From Pseudomonas sputi (lineage in GTDB: Bacteria; Pseudomonadota; Gammaproteobacteria; Pseudomonadales; Pseudomonadaceae): 64,000 nt of DNA. Every line of letters begins with the position of its first letter. Position 1 is the stretch's first letter. A model generated the notes under the pieces. That model was given only the letters and a program-made list of their open reading frames with translations. It was not told the DNA's origin and searched no databases. Location: positions 310,001-374,000 of the forward strand of contig NZ_BQHI01000005.1 of NCBI RefSeq assembly GCF_021603585.1. The letters run 5' to 3'. The position numbers were made by a program, and so were the translations under genes. Positions 1 through 9,176 of the stretch are shown here, in pieces.

Positions 1-177
1 TTTCACTGCGCCATCGCCCCAGTGCCAGATCCGGCAGGCGGCGTCTGTCGGGCGATATTCATTCCAGAACAAGCCATGGGCGCCGAGCTGCAATTCGGCG
101 AAGTCCACGCCGGCAGCAACGGCGGCGATGGCGCTGAAAGGCTCAGCCTTTGGCGATGAGGCGCGAGTTTCGTTCAT
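1..177 (-). CDS. S9-family (prolyl oligopeptidase-like) peptidase, N-terminal fragment
   Basis: Only the first 59 codons are present; the gene runs off the left edge. The ATG at 177 gives a frame beginning [15 protein letters not shown] and containing GLFWNEYRP and a Trp-rich stretch, which resembles the first beta-propeller blade of S9 acylaminoacyl-peptidases. It overlaps the end of pqqE by 35 bases and has no clear ribosome binding site, so translation is probably coupled to pqqE. A peptidase of this family trails pqqE in several Pseudomonas pqq operons, where it may help process PqqA or degrade its remnants. The family call rests on a short fragment plus context. Confidence 0.6.
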   Translation of the reverse strand, partial: MNETRASSPKAEPFSAIAAVAAGVDFAELQLGAHGLFWNEYRPTDAACRIWHWGDGAVK

Positions 178-1294
178 TGCGAAAGGCCAGTTGTTCAATG
201 GTCTGGGTGGCGTGCTCGGCTTCTTCTCGGGCCTTGAGGATCACACCGTGATGTTCGGACTTGCTGCACACCGGGTCGGCATTGCTGGCATCGCCGGTGA
301 GCATGAAGGCCTGGCAGCGGCAGCCGCCGAAATCCTGTTCCTTCTCGTCGCAGGAGCGGCACGGCTCGGGCATCCAGTCATAGCCGCGAAAGCGGTTGAA
401 GCCGAACGAGTCGTACCAGATGTGCTGCATGCTGTGGTCGCGCACATTGGGAAATTGTACCGGCAGCTGTCGGGCGCCATGACAGGGCAGGGCGGTGCCG
501 TCCGGGGTGACTGTCAGAAACAGACTGCCCCAGCCGTTCATGCAGGCTTTCGGGCGTTCTTCGTAGTAGTCCGGAGTGACGAAAATCAGCTTGCACGGAT
601 GCCCTTCGGCTTCCAGCTTGGCGCGGTATTCGTTAGTGATGCGTTCGGCCCGCACCAGTTGTTCCTTGGTCGGCAAGAGGCCGACACGATTGAGCTGCGC
701 CCAGCCGTAGAACTGGCAAGTAGCGAGTTCGACGAAGTCGGCCTCCAGCGCAATGCACAGTTCAATGATGCGGTCGATCTTGTCGATGTTGTGCCGATGG
801 GTGACGAAGTTCAGCACCATCGGATAGCCGTGGGCCTTCACGGCGCGGGCCATTTCCAGTTTCTGCGCGAAGGCCTTTTTCGAACCGGCGAGCAGGTTGT
901 TCACTTGCTCGTCGCTGGCCTGGAAACTGATCTGGATGTGGTCGAGGCCGGCCTTCTTGAAGTCGCTGATCTTCTGTTCGGTCAGGCCGATGCCGGAGGT
1001 GATCAGGTTGGTGTAGAAACCCAACTGGCGCGCTTCGCGGATCAGTTCGGCGAGGTCCTGGCGCACCAGCGGTTCGCCCCCGGAAAAGCCCAGTTGCGCC
1101 GCGCCCATTTCCCGCGCTTCGCGAAACACCTTGATCCACTGCTCGGTGCTCAGCTCCTTGCCCTGCTCGGCGAAATCCAGCGGATTGGAGCAGTACGGGC
1201 ATTGCAGCGGGCAGCGGTAGGTCAGCTCGGCGAGCAGCCACAACGGCAGGCCGACTTCCGGTTTGGCCGGGACCTGCACCGATGACTCAGGCAA
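143..1294 (-). CDS. pqqE: PqqA peptide cyclase PqqE (radical SAM)
   Basis: Radical SAM/SPASM enzyme that makes the C-C bond between the Glu and Tyr of PqqA, the first committed step of PQQ synthesis in the cytoplasm. The radical SAM cluster motif CPLQCPYC is at residues 28-35, followed by the GGEP motif. C-terminal cysteines ([20 protein letters not shown]) would bind the auxiliary clusters. I chose a TTG start at 1294, which overlaps the end of pqqD; a GTG at 1279 would shorten the protein by five residues and cannot be excluded. Neither has a strong ribosome binding site, consistent with coupling to pqqD. Confidence 0.95.
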   Translation of the reverse strand: MPESSVQVPAKPEVGLPLWLLAELTYRCPLQCPYCSNPLDFAEQGKELSTEQWIKVFREAREMGAAQLGFSGGEPLVRQDLAELIREARQLGFYTNLITSGIGLTEQKISDFKKAGLDHIQISFQASDEQVNNLLAGSKKAFAQKLEMARAVKAHGYPMVLNFVTHRHNIDKIDRIIELCIALEADFVELATCQFYGWAQLNRVGLLPTKEQLVRAERITNEYRAKLEAEGHPCKLIFVTPDYYEERPKACMNGWGSLFLTVTPDGTALPCHGARQLPVQFPNVRDHSMQHIWYDSFGFNRFRGYDWMPEPCRSCDEKEQDFGGCRCQAFMLTGDASNADPVCSKSEHHGVILKAREEAEHATQTIEQLAFRNERNSRLIAKG

Positions 1295-1562
1295 GTTCGA
1301 TCCAGTGCTGCGCACGGGCAACCTCCATGAATTGCTCGATGTCGTCACCGAGCTCGGGCACACCGGGGAACTGTTTGTCGAGCTCGGCGATGATCGCCGC
1401 GACATCCCGCTCCCCGTCGATCAGGCCGCCGATCAGCGCGGCGCTGTCATTGAGTTTGATCATGCCCTCCGGGTACAGCAGCACGTGGCCTTTCTGCGCC
1501 GGTTCGTACTGGAAACGGTAGCCGGGGCGCCAGGTCGGGGTCTTGCTGCGGTCGAAACTCAT
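1287..1562 (-). CDS. pqqD: PQQ biosynthesis peptide chaperone PqqD
   Basis: Protein of 91 residues, the usual PqqD size. It binds the PqqA precursor and delivers it to PqqE. The N-terminal region contains the family signature [13 protein letters not shown], followed by a winged-helix-like RiPP recognition fold. Its ATG overlaps the stop of pqqC (ATGA type), so the two are translationally coupled, and its end overlaps or abuts pqqE. The order C-D-E is the standard pqq operon order. Confidence 0.95.
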   Translation of the reverse strand: MSFDRSKTPTWRPGYRFQYEPAQKGHVLLYPEGMIKLNDSAALIGGLIDGERDVAAIIAELDKQFPGVPELGDDIEQFMEVARAQHWIELA

Positions 1563-2311
1563 AAGGCGATTCCTTTATGCCAGACCCGTTGATCGGTGAC
1601 GCTGTGATACGGCGGGCGGTTCAGTTCGTAGGCCATGCTCATGGCATCGAGCATGCTCCAAAGAATGTCCAGTTTGAACTGGAGAATTTCCAGCATGCGC
1701 TCCTGACCTTCGCGGGTCTTGTAGTGCTCCAGCGTGATCGCCAGACCATGCTCGACATCACGCCGGGCCTGGCCGAGACGGGTGCGGAAATACTCGTAGC
1801 CCGCGGGGTCGATCCACGGGTAATGCTGCGGCCAGCTGTCGAGACGCGACTGGTGGATCTGCGGCGCGAACAGCTCGGTCAGCGAACTGCTGGCGGCTTC
1901 CTGCCAACTGGCGCGGCGGGCGAAGTTGACGTAGGCATCGACGGCGAAACGCACGCCGGGCAGCACCAGTTCCTGGGAGCGCAGTTGATCCGGATCGAGA
2001 CCGACGGCCTGGCCCAGACGCAGCCAGGCTTCGATGCCGCCGTCTTCACCGGGGGCGCCGTCGTGGTCGAGCAGGCGCTGGATCCACTCGCGGCGGATTT
2101 CGCGATCCGGGCAGTTGGCGAGGATCGCCGCGTCTTTCAGGGGGATGTTCACCTGATAGTAAAAGCGGTTGGCGACCCAGCCCTGAATCTGCTCGCGGGT
2201 GGCCCGGCCTTCATACATCGCCACGTGATACGGGTGATGAATGTGGTAATAGGCGCCTTTGGCGCGCAGGGCCGCTTCGAATTCGGCGGGGGACAGCGGG
2301 GTGTCGGTCAT
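1559..2311 (-). CDS. pqqC: Pyrroloquinoline-quinone synthase PqqC
   Basis: Cofactor-free oxidase that performs the last step of PQQ synthesis: ring closure and eight-electron oxidation of AHQQ. The 250-residue all-helical protein has family segments such as [20 protein letters not shown] and [15 protein letters not shown]. The ATG at 2311 was chosen because GGAG lies 7 bases upstream and the encoded [11 protein letters not shown] fits the family; an in-frame start six codons earlier is unlikely. It follows pqqB by 21 bases and overlaps pqqD. Confidence 0.96.
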   Translation of the reverse strand: MTDTPLSPAEFEAALRAKGAYYHIHHPYHVAMYEGRATREQIQGWVANRFYYQVNIPLKDAAILANCPDREIRREWIQRLLDHDGAPGEDGGIEAWLRLGQAVGLDPDQLRSQELVLPGVRFAVDAYVNFARRASWQEAASSSLTELFAPQIHQSRLDSWPQHYPWIDPAGYEYFRTRLGQARRDVEHGLAITLEHYKTREGQERMLEILQFKLDILWSMLDAMSMAYELNRPPYHSVTDQRVWHKGIAL

Positions 2312-2332
2312 TGCGGTTCTCCGGGCCATTCG

Positions 2333-3244
2333 TTACAGGACGATGCTCATGCCGTCATACGCCACTTCAACATTGCGCCGAACCAGCTCCGCGCGCTCCG
2401 GGGAGTCTTCGTCGAGAATCGGGTTGGTGTTGTTGATGTGGATAAGCACCTTGCGCTGCTCGGGAAGCTGTTCCAGCACTTCGAGCATGCCGCCGGGACC
2501 GTTCTGCGCCAGGTGGCCCATTTCGCGGCCAGTGCGGGTGCCGACGCCACGACGCTGCATTTCATCGTCATCCCACATCGTCCCGTCTACCAGGACGCAG
2601 TCGCTGCCGGCCATGATTTCCAGCAGTGGCGCATCGACCTTGCCCAGGCCCGGGGCGTAGAACAGTTTGCCGCCGGTGCTGAGGTCTTCGACGATCAGGC
2701 CAATGTTGTCGCCCGGATGCGGGTCGAAGCGGTGCGGCGAATAGGGCGGCGCTGCGCTGCGCAAAGGCAGCGGCGTGAAGCGCAGGTTCGGGCACGCGGC
2801 GACGGTGAAGCTCTGGTCGAGTTCGATGCGGTTCCAGTCCAGCCCGCCGTTCCAGTGCTTGAGCATGGTGAACAGGGGGAATCCGGTGCTCAGGTCTTCG
2901 TGGACCATGTCCGTGCACCAGACCTGATGCGGGCAGCCTTCGCGCAGGCTGAGCAGGCCGGTGGTGTGGTCGATCTGGCTGTCCATCAGGATGATCGCGC
3001 TGATGCCGGTGTCACGCAGGGCCCGGCCCGGTTGCATCGGGGCGAAGCTCTGAAGCTGCGCGCGGATGTCCGGCGAGGCGTTGCACAGCACCCAGTTCAC
3101 GCCGTCATCGGAAATCGCGATGGACGATTGGGTACGGGCCTGGGCATTCAGGCTGCCGTCGCGAAAGCCGGCGCAATTGACGCAGTTGCAGTTCCACTGC
3201 GGAAAACCGCCACCGGCGGCCGAACCCAGAATCTGGACGAACAT
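2333..3244 (-). CDS. pqqB: PQQ biosynthesis protein PqqB
   Basis: Metallo-beta-lactamase-fold protein of 303 residues, needed for hydroxylation of the PqqA-derived tyrosine and/or PQQ export. The N-terminus has the typical [16 protein letters not shown], with cysteines that bind a structural zinc. Downstream segments ([33 protein letters not shown]) match the family. It is separated from pqqA by a hairpin followed by a T-rich stretch, so PqqB to PqqE are probably made from partial read-through of pqqA transcription. Confidence 0.95.
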   Translation of the reverse strand: MFVQILGSAAGGGFPQWNCNCVNCAGFRDGSLNAQARTQSSIAISDDGVNWVLCNASPDIRAQLQSFAPMQPGRALRDTGISAIILMDSQIDHTTGLLSLREGCPHQVWCTDMVHEDLSTGFPLFTMLKHWNGGLDWNRIELDQSFTVAACPNLRFTPLPLRSAAPPYSPHRFDPHPGDNIGLIVEDLSTGGKLFYAPGLGKVDAPLLEIMAGSDCVLVDGTMWDDDEMQRRGVGTRTGREMGHLAQNGPGGMLEVLEQLPEQRKVLIHINNTNPILDEDSPERAELVRRNVEVAYDGMSIVL

Positions 3245-3267
3245 GAACGCTCCATCATTTCAACGCT

Positions 3268-3300
3268 GAAAATAAAACGCCCCGGCGAGCCGAGGCGTTG
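3268..3300 (-). terminator. Hairpin and T-rich stretch between pqqA and pqqB
   Basis: Read on the minus strand, AACGCC and GGCGTT arms (3276-3281 and 3294-3299) enclose a GC-rich centre, and the RNA continues with TTTTATTTTC. This is a rho-independent terminator shape placed inside an operon. It would let the very short pqqA message accumulate well above pqqBCDE, which suits PqqA being a consumed substrate. Function is inferred from structure only. Confidence 0.7.
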
Positions 3301-3328
3301 CACTGCAATGTTCTGCTTGAGGCAGGAC

Positions 3329-3403
3329 TCAGCGGCTGGCGAAGTACATGGTGACTTCGAAGCCGATGCGCAGGTCGGTGTAAGCAGGTTTGGTCCAAGC
3401 CAT
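3329..3403 (-). CDS. pqqA: PQQ precursor peptide PqqA (24 residues)
   Basis: Ribosomally made precursor peptide of PQQ. The 24-residue frame begins MAWTKPAYTDLRIG and ends EVTMYFASR. The conserved Glu16 and Tyr20 (E-x3-Y) are the residues fused by PqqE into the cofactor skeleton. The ATG is preceded by AAAAAGGAGTCACCCG on the minus strand, a strong ribosome binding site. It lies between pqqF upstream and pqqB downstream. Confidence 0.97.
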   Translation of the reverse strand: MAWTKPAYTDLRIGFEVTMYFASR

Positions 3404-3562
3404 CGGGTGACTCCTTTTTCAGGTGGGTGAGATAGCGCTATCCATAGGTATAGTCCACGGCAGCGCAGGGATGTTCCAAATAGTTAGGTGGCTATGTTAC
3501 TCAAAATTTCAGGGGGTTTGCCCGTGAATCTTTGAGAAAGCTCCTTGCAGCCCCGGTAATGA
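3404..3562 (-). promoter_or_regulatory. pqqF-pqqA intergenic region, likely pqqA promoter
   Basis: This 159-base gap precedes pqqA. It holds a perfect 12-base palindrome, GATAGCGCTATC, at 3431-3442, about 30 bases before the pqqA start. Just upstream are a TTGGAA box and, 18 bases on, GACTAT/TATACC, which could be a weak sigma-70-type promoter. The palindrome could be an operator or overlap the transcription start. No binding protein can be named from sequence. Confidence 0.4.
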
Positions 3563-5989
3563 TCATTTTGACGCTTCCCACGGTGCGCCCGGCGAAGGGC
3601 TGTTGGCCAGCACGTGCCAGCCGCCTTCGGCGCGGATCAAGCAGTGTGCGGCGGCCAGCAATGCCTCGCGGTCAAGCTGACTTATGGCATTGCTCAGTTG
3701 ATTCAGGTAATCCGACGAGTGGCCGGCAAGTTTTGCCTGCCACTGCAGTTCGGCAGCCTCCTTGCCCGACAGGATGCCGGGATCCAGTTGTACGGCAAGG
3801 ATCTGGCGCTGCTCGACGAGCGAGGCGTCGTCGATTGTTTCGATCAGCGCGGGGATGCTTTCGATGAACTGTTGAACGTGATCCAGCAGTTGCTCGGGAG
3901 TGACTGTCGGCGATTGCACGCCGAACTGCCATCCACCTTGGCCGTGCACCTGCCTGAAAGCACTGAACACCGCGTATCCCAGTTGCAATTCACCTCGTAG
4001 CCGCTGGTAGAACGGCGTGTGGCACAGGTGCGCAAGGAAGCGCCACGCGGCTTCGCCGGGGATGTCCGGTCTGGCGGTCGGGCAAAACAGCAGTAATGCG
4101 TGTTCGCTGGAGTCGCTGTCGAACTGATCCCACCGCAGTTGTGCGTGGAATGCCGGCAGGTACGGTAATTCAGGGGATGGCTTACCGGGTATGCGGCTCA
4201 GGGCCAGTCCCATGGCCGATTGGGAATGGGCATCAAGACCCAGCGCCAGGCCATCCCAGCGGGAAGTTGTCCACAGCTGATCGGCATCATCGGATTGCGC
4301 AACCACGGGCAGGCAACGCTCGGGCCAGACCTTGAGCAATTGACGGATCAGCATCGATGGCACTGGCGGCTCACTGCTTGGCGAGTCGGCATCAACCTGC
4401 GTCAGATATTTCAGTGCATGTTCCAGCACCATGGGCAGCGTGTCCTGCAGGCCGGTCAATTTCAGCAGCCACTGATTACCCGTAGTGCTGAAGGACAATT
4501 CGACCCCGGCCTGACGCGCGTCGTCAGACACTTCCCGCAGACTGCGTTGCAGTTTCGCTTGCAGCTCGGTCGTGGCCGCCGCTTCCGTCTGCCAGCGCAC
4601 ATACACCGCGCCTTCGTCACCGTTATCCGGCAGCGCCTGGCGAAATTGCATCGGCGAGCGCTCCCGGCGGCCGCGTGAGCGATCCTGAGCGAACGTGCGC
4701 AAACCTCGGTGTGCGCTGGTCTGGCCACGAATCAGGCCGGCGTTGGCCAGCGGCTCGGCTGCGCGCAGGAACGGGTTGGGGGCGGGCAGATGCCAGTGAC
4801 AGCTGAAGTTATCCACAGTGCCGATTTTGCCGAGAATCACTCTAAGCGCCGTGACGGCGGAATCGGACAGGTCGCTCTCGAGTTGTTCGCTGTCGAGTCG
4901 CGCCAGCTGCACTGCACCGCTGACTTGCTGCTGCCGCTGAAGCTGTGCCGAATATTCCGCACGCAGGGACGGCCAGTCTTGCTGGGCCGCGAAGAAACTC
5001 AACCAATCGAGACATTCTGCCCGAATGGCGTCGATTGACCCGGATGTCGCAGTGAACTGAAGGTGCAGCAAAGCCTGCTCAGCAAACTGATAGGGCACAC
5101 AGGCCCGCAAGCTCTGCGCCAGACCCCGCTGCTGCAAATGCGCGAGCAACCCACCGGGCTTGGCGCTGTTCAACCAGTGGCAGAGAAACGCCAGCGCTTC
5201 GGCCGACGACACTGGCAAGTCCTCCAACGCAAACAGCAGATTGTCGCGGCGCTCGCCGACCTGTTGATAACTTGCCTGAGCGGTATCCATCAAAGGAACG
5301 GGGGATATCTGTTCAGTTTTATCCCCAGCCGTCAGCTCGGCGGCAAACTGTTCGGCCAGCGTGCGCAACTCTTCGACACTTTGCGGCCCGACCAGACTCA
5401 GGGTCATCTGCCCGGTGCGGTAGAACTGCTGGTGGAAGTCTTTCAATGCCTGTTGAAAGTCCGGTTGCTCTACCGGCAGGCTGTCGCGGTTTCCGGCGTG
5501 GAAACCGCGTAACGGGTGCTTCGCTGACAACCCTTCGAACAGCGCTTCTTTCTGCTGAGCTGCAGTATCCTGCGACCACGCGACAAACTCCGCCTGCAAC
5601 ACTTCCCGTTCCCGCAACTGGTCGTCCGGATTCATACGCGGATGGGCGAGCATGTCTGACAGACGCTCCAGTCCTTCGGCAAAAAACGCTGGTGGCAACT
5701 CAAAAAAGAAATCGGTGGTGCGCTCGCGGGTGCTGGCATTCACCTGGCCGCCGTGACCTTGCACGTAGGCCATCAGCCCTTGCTGTGCAGGAAACCGCTC
5801 GGTGCCAAGGAACAGCAAATGCTCAAGAAAGTGCGCCAACCCTGGCCACGCCAATGACACGTCATGACTGCCGGCCGCCACTCGCAACGCAGCGCCGCTG
5901 CGTTTCAGGCCGGGCACGTGACGCAGGGTCACACGCAAGCCGTTGGCCAGGGTTTCGGTGTGGGGGCGGGGGTGAGTCGGCGCAGGCAT
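3563..5989 (-). CDS. pqqF: PqqF, M16-family zinc protease of the PQQ pathway
   Basis: Pitrilysin-type (M16) metalloprotease of 808 residues, thought to cut the cross-linked PqqA peptide. The inverted zinc motif HFLEH is at residues 53-57, with the downstream glutamate in EREVLQAEF. The rest has the tandem M16 domain layout, the C-terminal ones inactive. The ATG at 5989 was chosen because GGAAG lies 5-6 bases upstream; a GTG two codons earlier also exists. It is the first pqq gene in the cluster, upstream of pqqA. Confidence 0.92.
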   Translation of the reverse strand: MPAPTHPRPHTETLANGLRVTLRHVPGLKRSGAALRVAAGSHDVSLAWPGLAHFLEHLLFLGTERFPAQQGLMAYVQGHGGQVNASTRERTTDFFFELPPAFFAEGLERLSDMLAHPRMNPDDQLREREVLQAEFVAWSQDTAAQQKEALFEGLSAKHPLRGFHAGNRDSLPVEQPDFQQALKDFHQQFYRTGQMTLSLVGPQSVEELRTLAEQFAAELTAGDKTEQISPVPLMDTAQASYQQVGERRDNLLFALEDLPVSSAEALAFLCHWLNSAKPGGLLAHLQQRGLAQSLRACVPYQFAEQALLHLQFTATSGSIDAIRAECLDWLSFFAAQQDWPSLRAEYSAQLQRQQQVSGAVQLARLDSEQLESDLSDSAVTALRVILGKIGTVDNFSCHWHLPAPNPFLRAAEPLANAGLIRGQTSAHRGLRTFAQDRSRGRRERSPMQFRQALPDNGDEGAVYVRWQTEAAATTELQAKLQRSLREVSDDARQAGVELSFSTTGNQWLLKLTGLQDTLPMVLEHALKYLTQVDADSPSSEPPVPSMLIRQLLKVWPERCLPVVAQSDDADQLWTTSRWDGLALGLDAHSQSAMGLALSRIPGKPSPELPYLPAFHAQLRWDQFDSDSSEHALLLFCPTARPDIPGEAAWRFLAHLCHTPFYQRLRGELQLGYAVFSAFRQVHGQGGWQFGVQSPTVTPEQLLDHVQQFIESIPALIETIDDASLVEQRQILAVQLDPGILSGKEAAELQWQAKLAGHSSDYLNQLSNAISQLDREALLAAAHCLIRAEGGWHVLANSPSPGAPWEASK

Positions 5990-6027
5990 GGGCACTTCCA
6001 GAACAGTGAAGTGCCCATGCTAGCGGA

Positions 6028-6822
6028 TTAGCGCTTGTTGAGCGCGTCGTAAAGTTCGGGGCGGCGGTCGTTGAAGTAGCGGTTGGCGCTGCGCGAGTCG
6101 ACCATCAACTGGCGATCCAGCTCGCCGACGATCAAGGCTTCGTCCAGTCCGGCCTGAGCAATGCGGCTGCCATCCGGCGCGGCGATGCTGCTTTGCCCGC
6201 AGTAATGGATGTCGCCTTCGTGGCCGCAGTAGTTGGCGTAAGCCACGTAGCACTGGTTTTCGAAGGCGCGGGAGCGCACGGAGACGTCAGCAATGAAATC
6301 GAAGGGAATCATGTTGGCTGTTGGCACCAGAATCAGCTCGGCGCCTTCAAGGGCCAGGCGCCGGGCGTTTTCCGGGAATTCCAGGTCGTAGCAGATCAGG
6401 AAACCGAGCTTCCAGCCGTTGAGCTCGACGATGGGAAATTCACCGTCGCCGGGGCTGAACATCGAACGGTCCAGATCACCGAACAGATGCGTTTTGCGGT
6501 AATTGCACAGGCGCTCGCCGTTCGAATCGATCAACTGCACGGCGTTGTAGATCTGTCCTTCGGCAGTGCGTTCAGGGTAACCGTAAAGAATCGCCAGGCC
6601 GGCAGCCTTGGCGATCCGTCCGACTTGCTGCGCCCACTCCCCGTTGTAGACCTCGGCCAATGTTGCGACCGCCTCCTTGCCGATGTTGTAGCCGGTCAGG
6701 AACATCTCCGGTACCACCAGCAGGTCGGCGCCTTTGGCCTCCATCGCCAGTTGGTGCAGGCGCTGGAGGTTGGCGGCGGGTTCCAGTGGCAGCGGTGGAC
6801 ATTGGTAAAGGGCTACACGCAT
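6028..6822 (-). CDS. davA: 5-aminopentanamidase (delta-aminovaleramidase) DavA
   Basis: Nitrilase-superfamily C-N hydrolase of 264 residues. The catalytic triad is visible: Glu39 in VVPEMFLTG, Lys110 in NYRKTHLF and Cys144 in LICYDLEFPE. With DavB just upstream it would hydrolyse 5-aminovaleramide to 5-aminovalerate in the lysine delta-aminovalerate pathway. The start at 6822 has GAGGAA upstream. It lies 12 bases after davB and is co-transcribed with it. The specific substrate is inferred from pairing with davB and from close resemblance to the P. putida protein. Confidence 0.9.
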   Translation of the reverse strand: MRVALYQCPPLPLEPAANLQRLHQLAMEAKGADLLVVPEMFLTGYNIGKEAVATLAEVYNGEWAQQVGRIAKAAGLAILYGYPERTAEGQIYNAVQLIDSNGERLCNYRKTHLFGDLDRSMFSPGDGEFPIVELNGWKLGFLICYDLEFPENARRLALEGAELILVPTANMIPFDFIADVSVRSRAFENQCYVAYANYCGHEGDIHYCGQSSIAAPDGSRIAQAGLDEALIVGELDRQLMVDSRSANRYFNDRRPELYDALNKR

Positions 6823-6834
6823 CAGGGATTCCTC

Positions 6835-8517
6835 TTACTCGGGCAGGGCGATCGGGCCGATGTCGTTGAACACATCACCCGGGCCGGGGTTCTCTTTATG
6901 TGTGGACCCGCCGAAGTGCTTCATGATTCCCCACACCGCGTTGAGCGACGTCTGCACCGCGCCCTCCACCCAGGCCGGCGTCCACGACACGTCGTCGCCG
7001 GCGATGAAGATCCCGCGCTGCTCCGGCGGCATGTCGTCCTGCATGAAGTGCGCGTACATGCGCTGGTTGTAGCGATAGTGGCCGGGCAGTGCGCCCTTGA
7101 ACGCGCCGAGGAAGTGCGGGTCGGCTTCCCAGGACACGGTGATCGGATCGCCGATGATCCGCGCCGCGATGTCGACTTTCGGGTAGATCTTCTTCAGTGC
7201 ATCCAGCGCCAGTTTCACGCGTTTTTCCACCGGGTGGGGGAGCATCTTCAGCGCGTCGCTCATCCACGAGTAGGACAGGCAGATCACGCCGGGTTTGTCG
7301 TCGCCGTTGTCGAACAGGTAAGTGCCACGGGTCAGGCGGTCGGTAAGGGTCATGCTCATCAGGTCCCGGCCGGTTTCCGGGTCCTTGTCCTTCCAGAATG
7401 GGCGATCGACCATCACGAAGGTTTTCGACGATTGCATGTAGCGGGTGCGGTCCAGGGCCATCCACATTTTCTGCGAGAACAGGGTTTCGTCGCATTCGAT
7501 CTGGGTGGTCAGCAGCCAGCTCTGGCAGGTGGTCAGTACGGCGGCGTATTCGCGGGTGTCGCCATTGTTGTCGGTGACCGCGAAACGTCCATCAGGCGCG
7601 TGGGCGATTTTCTTCACCCCGGAGCGCGGGGCACCGTGGTGCAAGGATTTCAGGCTGGTGCCTTGCGGCCAGTGTACGCAGCGTTCCGGCGCATGACGCC
7701 AGATGCCTTGTGGCACTTGCTCCACACCGCCAACCACCAGGTGCTGGTGATCGTCGCAGTTGGTCATCACCACGCGGAAGATTTCCAGCATCGAATTGGG
7801 GAAGTCCGAGTCCCAGCCGCCGGTACCGAAACCGACCTGTCCGAACACTTCGCGGTGATGAAACGACAGTTTGGCGAAGGCTTTCGACGTGGCGACGAAG
7901 TCGTAGAACGTGCGGTCGTCCCACAGCGGTACCAGGGTGTTCCACAGCTCCTTGAGGCGTGGCACGTCACGGTCGCGGATCGCTTGCTGGATATCGGAGA
8001 ACTGCGAGCCGGTTTCCAGAGCGTCGGCCCAGGCGTCAGCCACTTCCTGGAACAGTGCAGGAAGATCCTTCAGGCTCTGTGCGTAGTGGGTTTTGCCTTC
8101 CAGATCGATCACGGTGCTGCCGGAAGCCGGCGTCAGCGGGTTGGGGAAGGGCTTGGTCTCCAGACCGAGTTTGTCGACGTAGTGATAGAACGCGGTGGAG
8201 GACACCGGGAAGCGCATGCCGCCAAGTTCGGCGACGATGCCGTCAGTGCCGTTGAATGCCTGGGAGCGCAGACGGCCGCCGAGCTTCGAAGCCTCATACA
8301 CAACCGGTTTCAAACCGAGCTTCATCAACTCATACGCCGCCACCAGACCGGCGATGCCGGCACCGACGATCGCCACTTCGGCACCATGGTTGTGCTCGGG
8401 AATGCTGCCCAGGCCGGCCGGGTGTTCGATCCAGTCGTCAAAAGCGAAAGGAAAGTCCGGGCCGAAAATGGTGATCGGTTTCTTGCCGTCTGCGGGATGG
8501 CGATTGTTCTTGTTCAT
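6835..8517 (-). CDS. davB: L-lysine 2-monooxygenase DavB (flavoprotein)
   Basis: FAD-dependent amino acid monooxygenase of 560 residues that converts L-lysine to 5-aminovaleramide, CO2 and water. The dinucleotide-binding motif VAIVGAGIAGL is at residues 48-58, followed by EASKLGGRLRS. The C-terminal FAD contact is GIFIAGDDVSWTPAWVEGAVQTS. The family also includes tryptophan 2-monooxygenases (IaaM), often so labelled in databases. The length, the N-terminal ADGKKPITIFGPDFPFAFDDW-type segment and the pairing with an amidase favour lysine. Confidence 0.9.
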   Translation of the reverse strand: MNKNNRHPADGKKPITIFGPDFPFAFDDWIEHPAGLGSIPEHNHGAEVAIVGAGIAGLVAAYELMKLGLKPVVYEASKLGGRLRSQAFNGTDGIVAELGGMRFPVSSTAFYHYVDKLGLETKPFPNPLTPASGSTVIDLEGKTHYAQSLKDLPALFQEVADAWADALETGSQFSDIQQAIRDRDVPRLKELWNTLVPLWDDRTFYDFVATSKAFAKLSFHHREVFGQVGFGTGGWDSDFPNSMLEIFRVVMTNCDDHQHLVVGGVEQVPQGIWRHAPERCVHWPQGTSLKSLHHGAPRSGVKKIAHAPDGRFAVTDNNGDTREYAAVLTTCQSWLLTTQIECDETLFSQKMWMALDRTRYMQSSKTFVMVDRPFWKDKDPETGRDLMSMTLTDRLTRGTYLFDNGDDKPGVICLSYSWMSDALKMLPHPVEKRVKLALDALKKIYPKVDIAARIIGDPITVSWEADPHFLGAFKGALPGHYRYNQRMYAHFMQDDMPPEQRGIFIAGDDVSWTPAWVEGAVQTSLNAVWGIMKHFGGSTHKENPGPGDVFNDIGPIALPE

Positions 8518-8663
8518 GACTGACCTTACTGGCGACCCGACGCTGGAGGCGCGTCTGAGTATAGGAAAAGATGCCAGCCATTCTAGGGAGCGTAGAACAC
8601 GTTAATAAGACGCAATGTGTCGTCGTTTTGAGCGTTATTACTGCAATATGACGAAAGCAGTGA
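8518..8663 (-). promoter_or_regulatory. Region upstream of davB, likely promoter/operator
   Basis: This 146-base gap between the Lrp-type gene and davB is more AT-rich than its surroundings around 8600-8650. That stretch holds an imperfect dyad (AATAAGACGC near 8604 and GCGTTATT near 8632), which is the sort of loose symmetry Lrp/AsnC proteins bind. It is the natural place for davBA control by the adjacent regulator. No -35/-10 pair is convincing. Confidence 0.3.
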
Positions 8664-9125
8664 TCAAACTGGATGCCCGCGATCAATCTTGCTGCTGAGA
8701 ATGATCGAGGTCGTGGTCTTCTCCACGCCGTCTACGCTGCCGATCTGATCCAGAAGCTGATCGAGCTGCTCCGGCGAATCAGTCCGCAACCACGCCACAT
8801 AATCAAACTCGCCACTCACCGCGCACAATTGCTGCACCTGTGCCATCGCGCTCAACCGGCGCAGCACTTCTTTGCCGGAGCGTGGCTGCACCTTGATCCC
8901 AACGTAGGCCTGCAAGCCGCCATCCACGACACGCTGCCCCAGACGTACGCCGTAACCGGTGATGACCTTGGCCTTTTCCAGTCGGGCCAGTCGCGAAGTC
9001 ACGGTGGTGCGGGCGATGCCCAATTGCCGGGCCAGCATCGCCACGCTTTCGCGAGCGTTGATTTGCAGGGCAGCGATCAGCTGGCGGTCGATTTCATCGA
9101 GCACGGGTGGGCGGATGTCGGGCAA
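8664..9125 (-). CDS. Lrp/AsnC-family transcriptional regulator
   Basis: DNA-binding regulator of 153 residues. An N-terminal winged helix (DEIDRQLIAALQINARESV, then GIARTTVTSRLARLE) is followed by an RAM ligand-binding domain (QAYVGIKVQPRSGKEV through VDGVEKTTTSIILSS). I chose a TTG start at 9125: GGAG lies 7 bases upstream and the encoded (M)PDIRPPVLDEIDR fits the family. ATG or GTG starts further up would run back through the tRNA terminator. Position just upstream of davBA suggests it controls lysine breakdown, though the target is not shown by sequence. Confidence 0.88.
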   Translation of the reverse strand: MPDIRPPVLDEIDRQLIAALQINARESVAMLARQLGIARTTVTSRLARLEKAKVITGYGVRLGQRVVDGGLQAYVGIKVQPRSGKEVLRRLSAMAQVQQLCAVSGEFDYVAWLRTDSPEQLDQLLDQIGSVDGVEKTTTSIILSSKIDRGHPV

Positions 9126-9146
9126 GGGACTTCTCCACGCAGGTAC

Positions 9147-9176
9147 GAAAAAGCCGCACATAAGCGCGGCTTTTTC
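9147..9176 (-). terminator. Rho-independent terminator after tRNA-Ile2
   Basis: Perfect 11-base-pair stem GAAAAAGCCGC/GCGGCTTTTTC with an 8-base loop, A-rich on one side and T-rich on the other, so it can work in both directions. It lies 5 bases past the 3' end of the tRNA. It ends about 20 bases before the TTG start of the Lrp-type gene. Confidence 0.85.

Noticed and set aside
128-1285. Long plus-strand frame of 385 codons opposite pqqE
   Set aside because: It is the antisense of pqqE, whose radical SAM motifs, length and operon order are clear. High GC makes long antisense frames common here.
6193-8523. Plus-strand frame of 776 codons opposite davA/davB
   Set aside because: The minus-strand proteins have intact catalytic and FAD motifs; the antisense frame has no recognisable domain.
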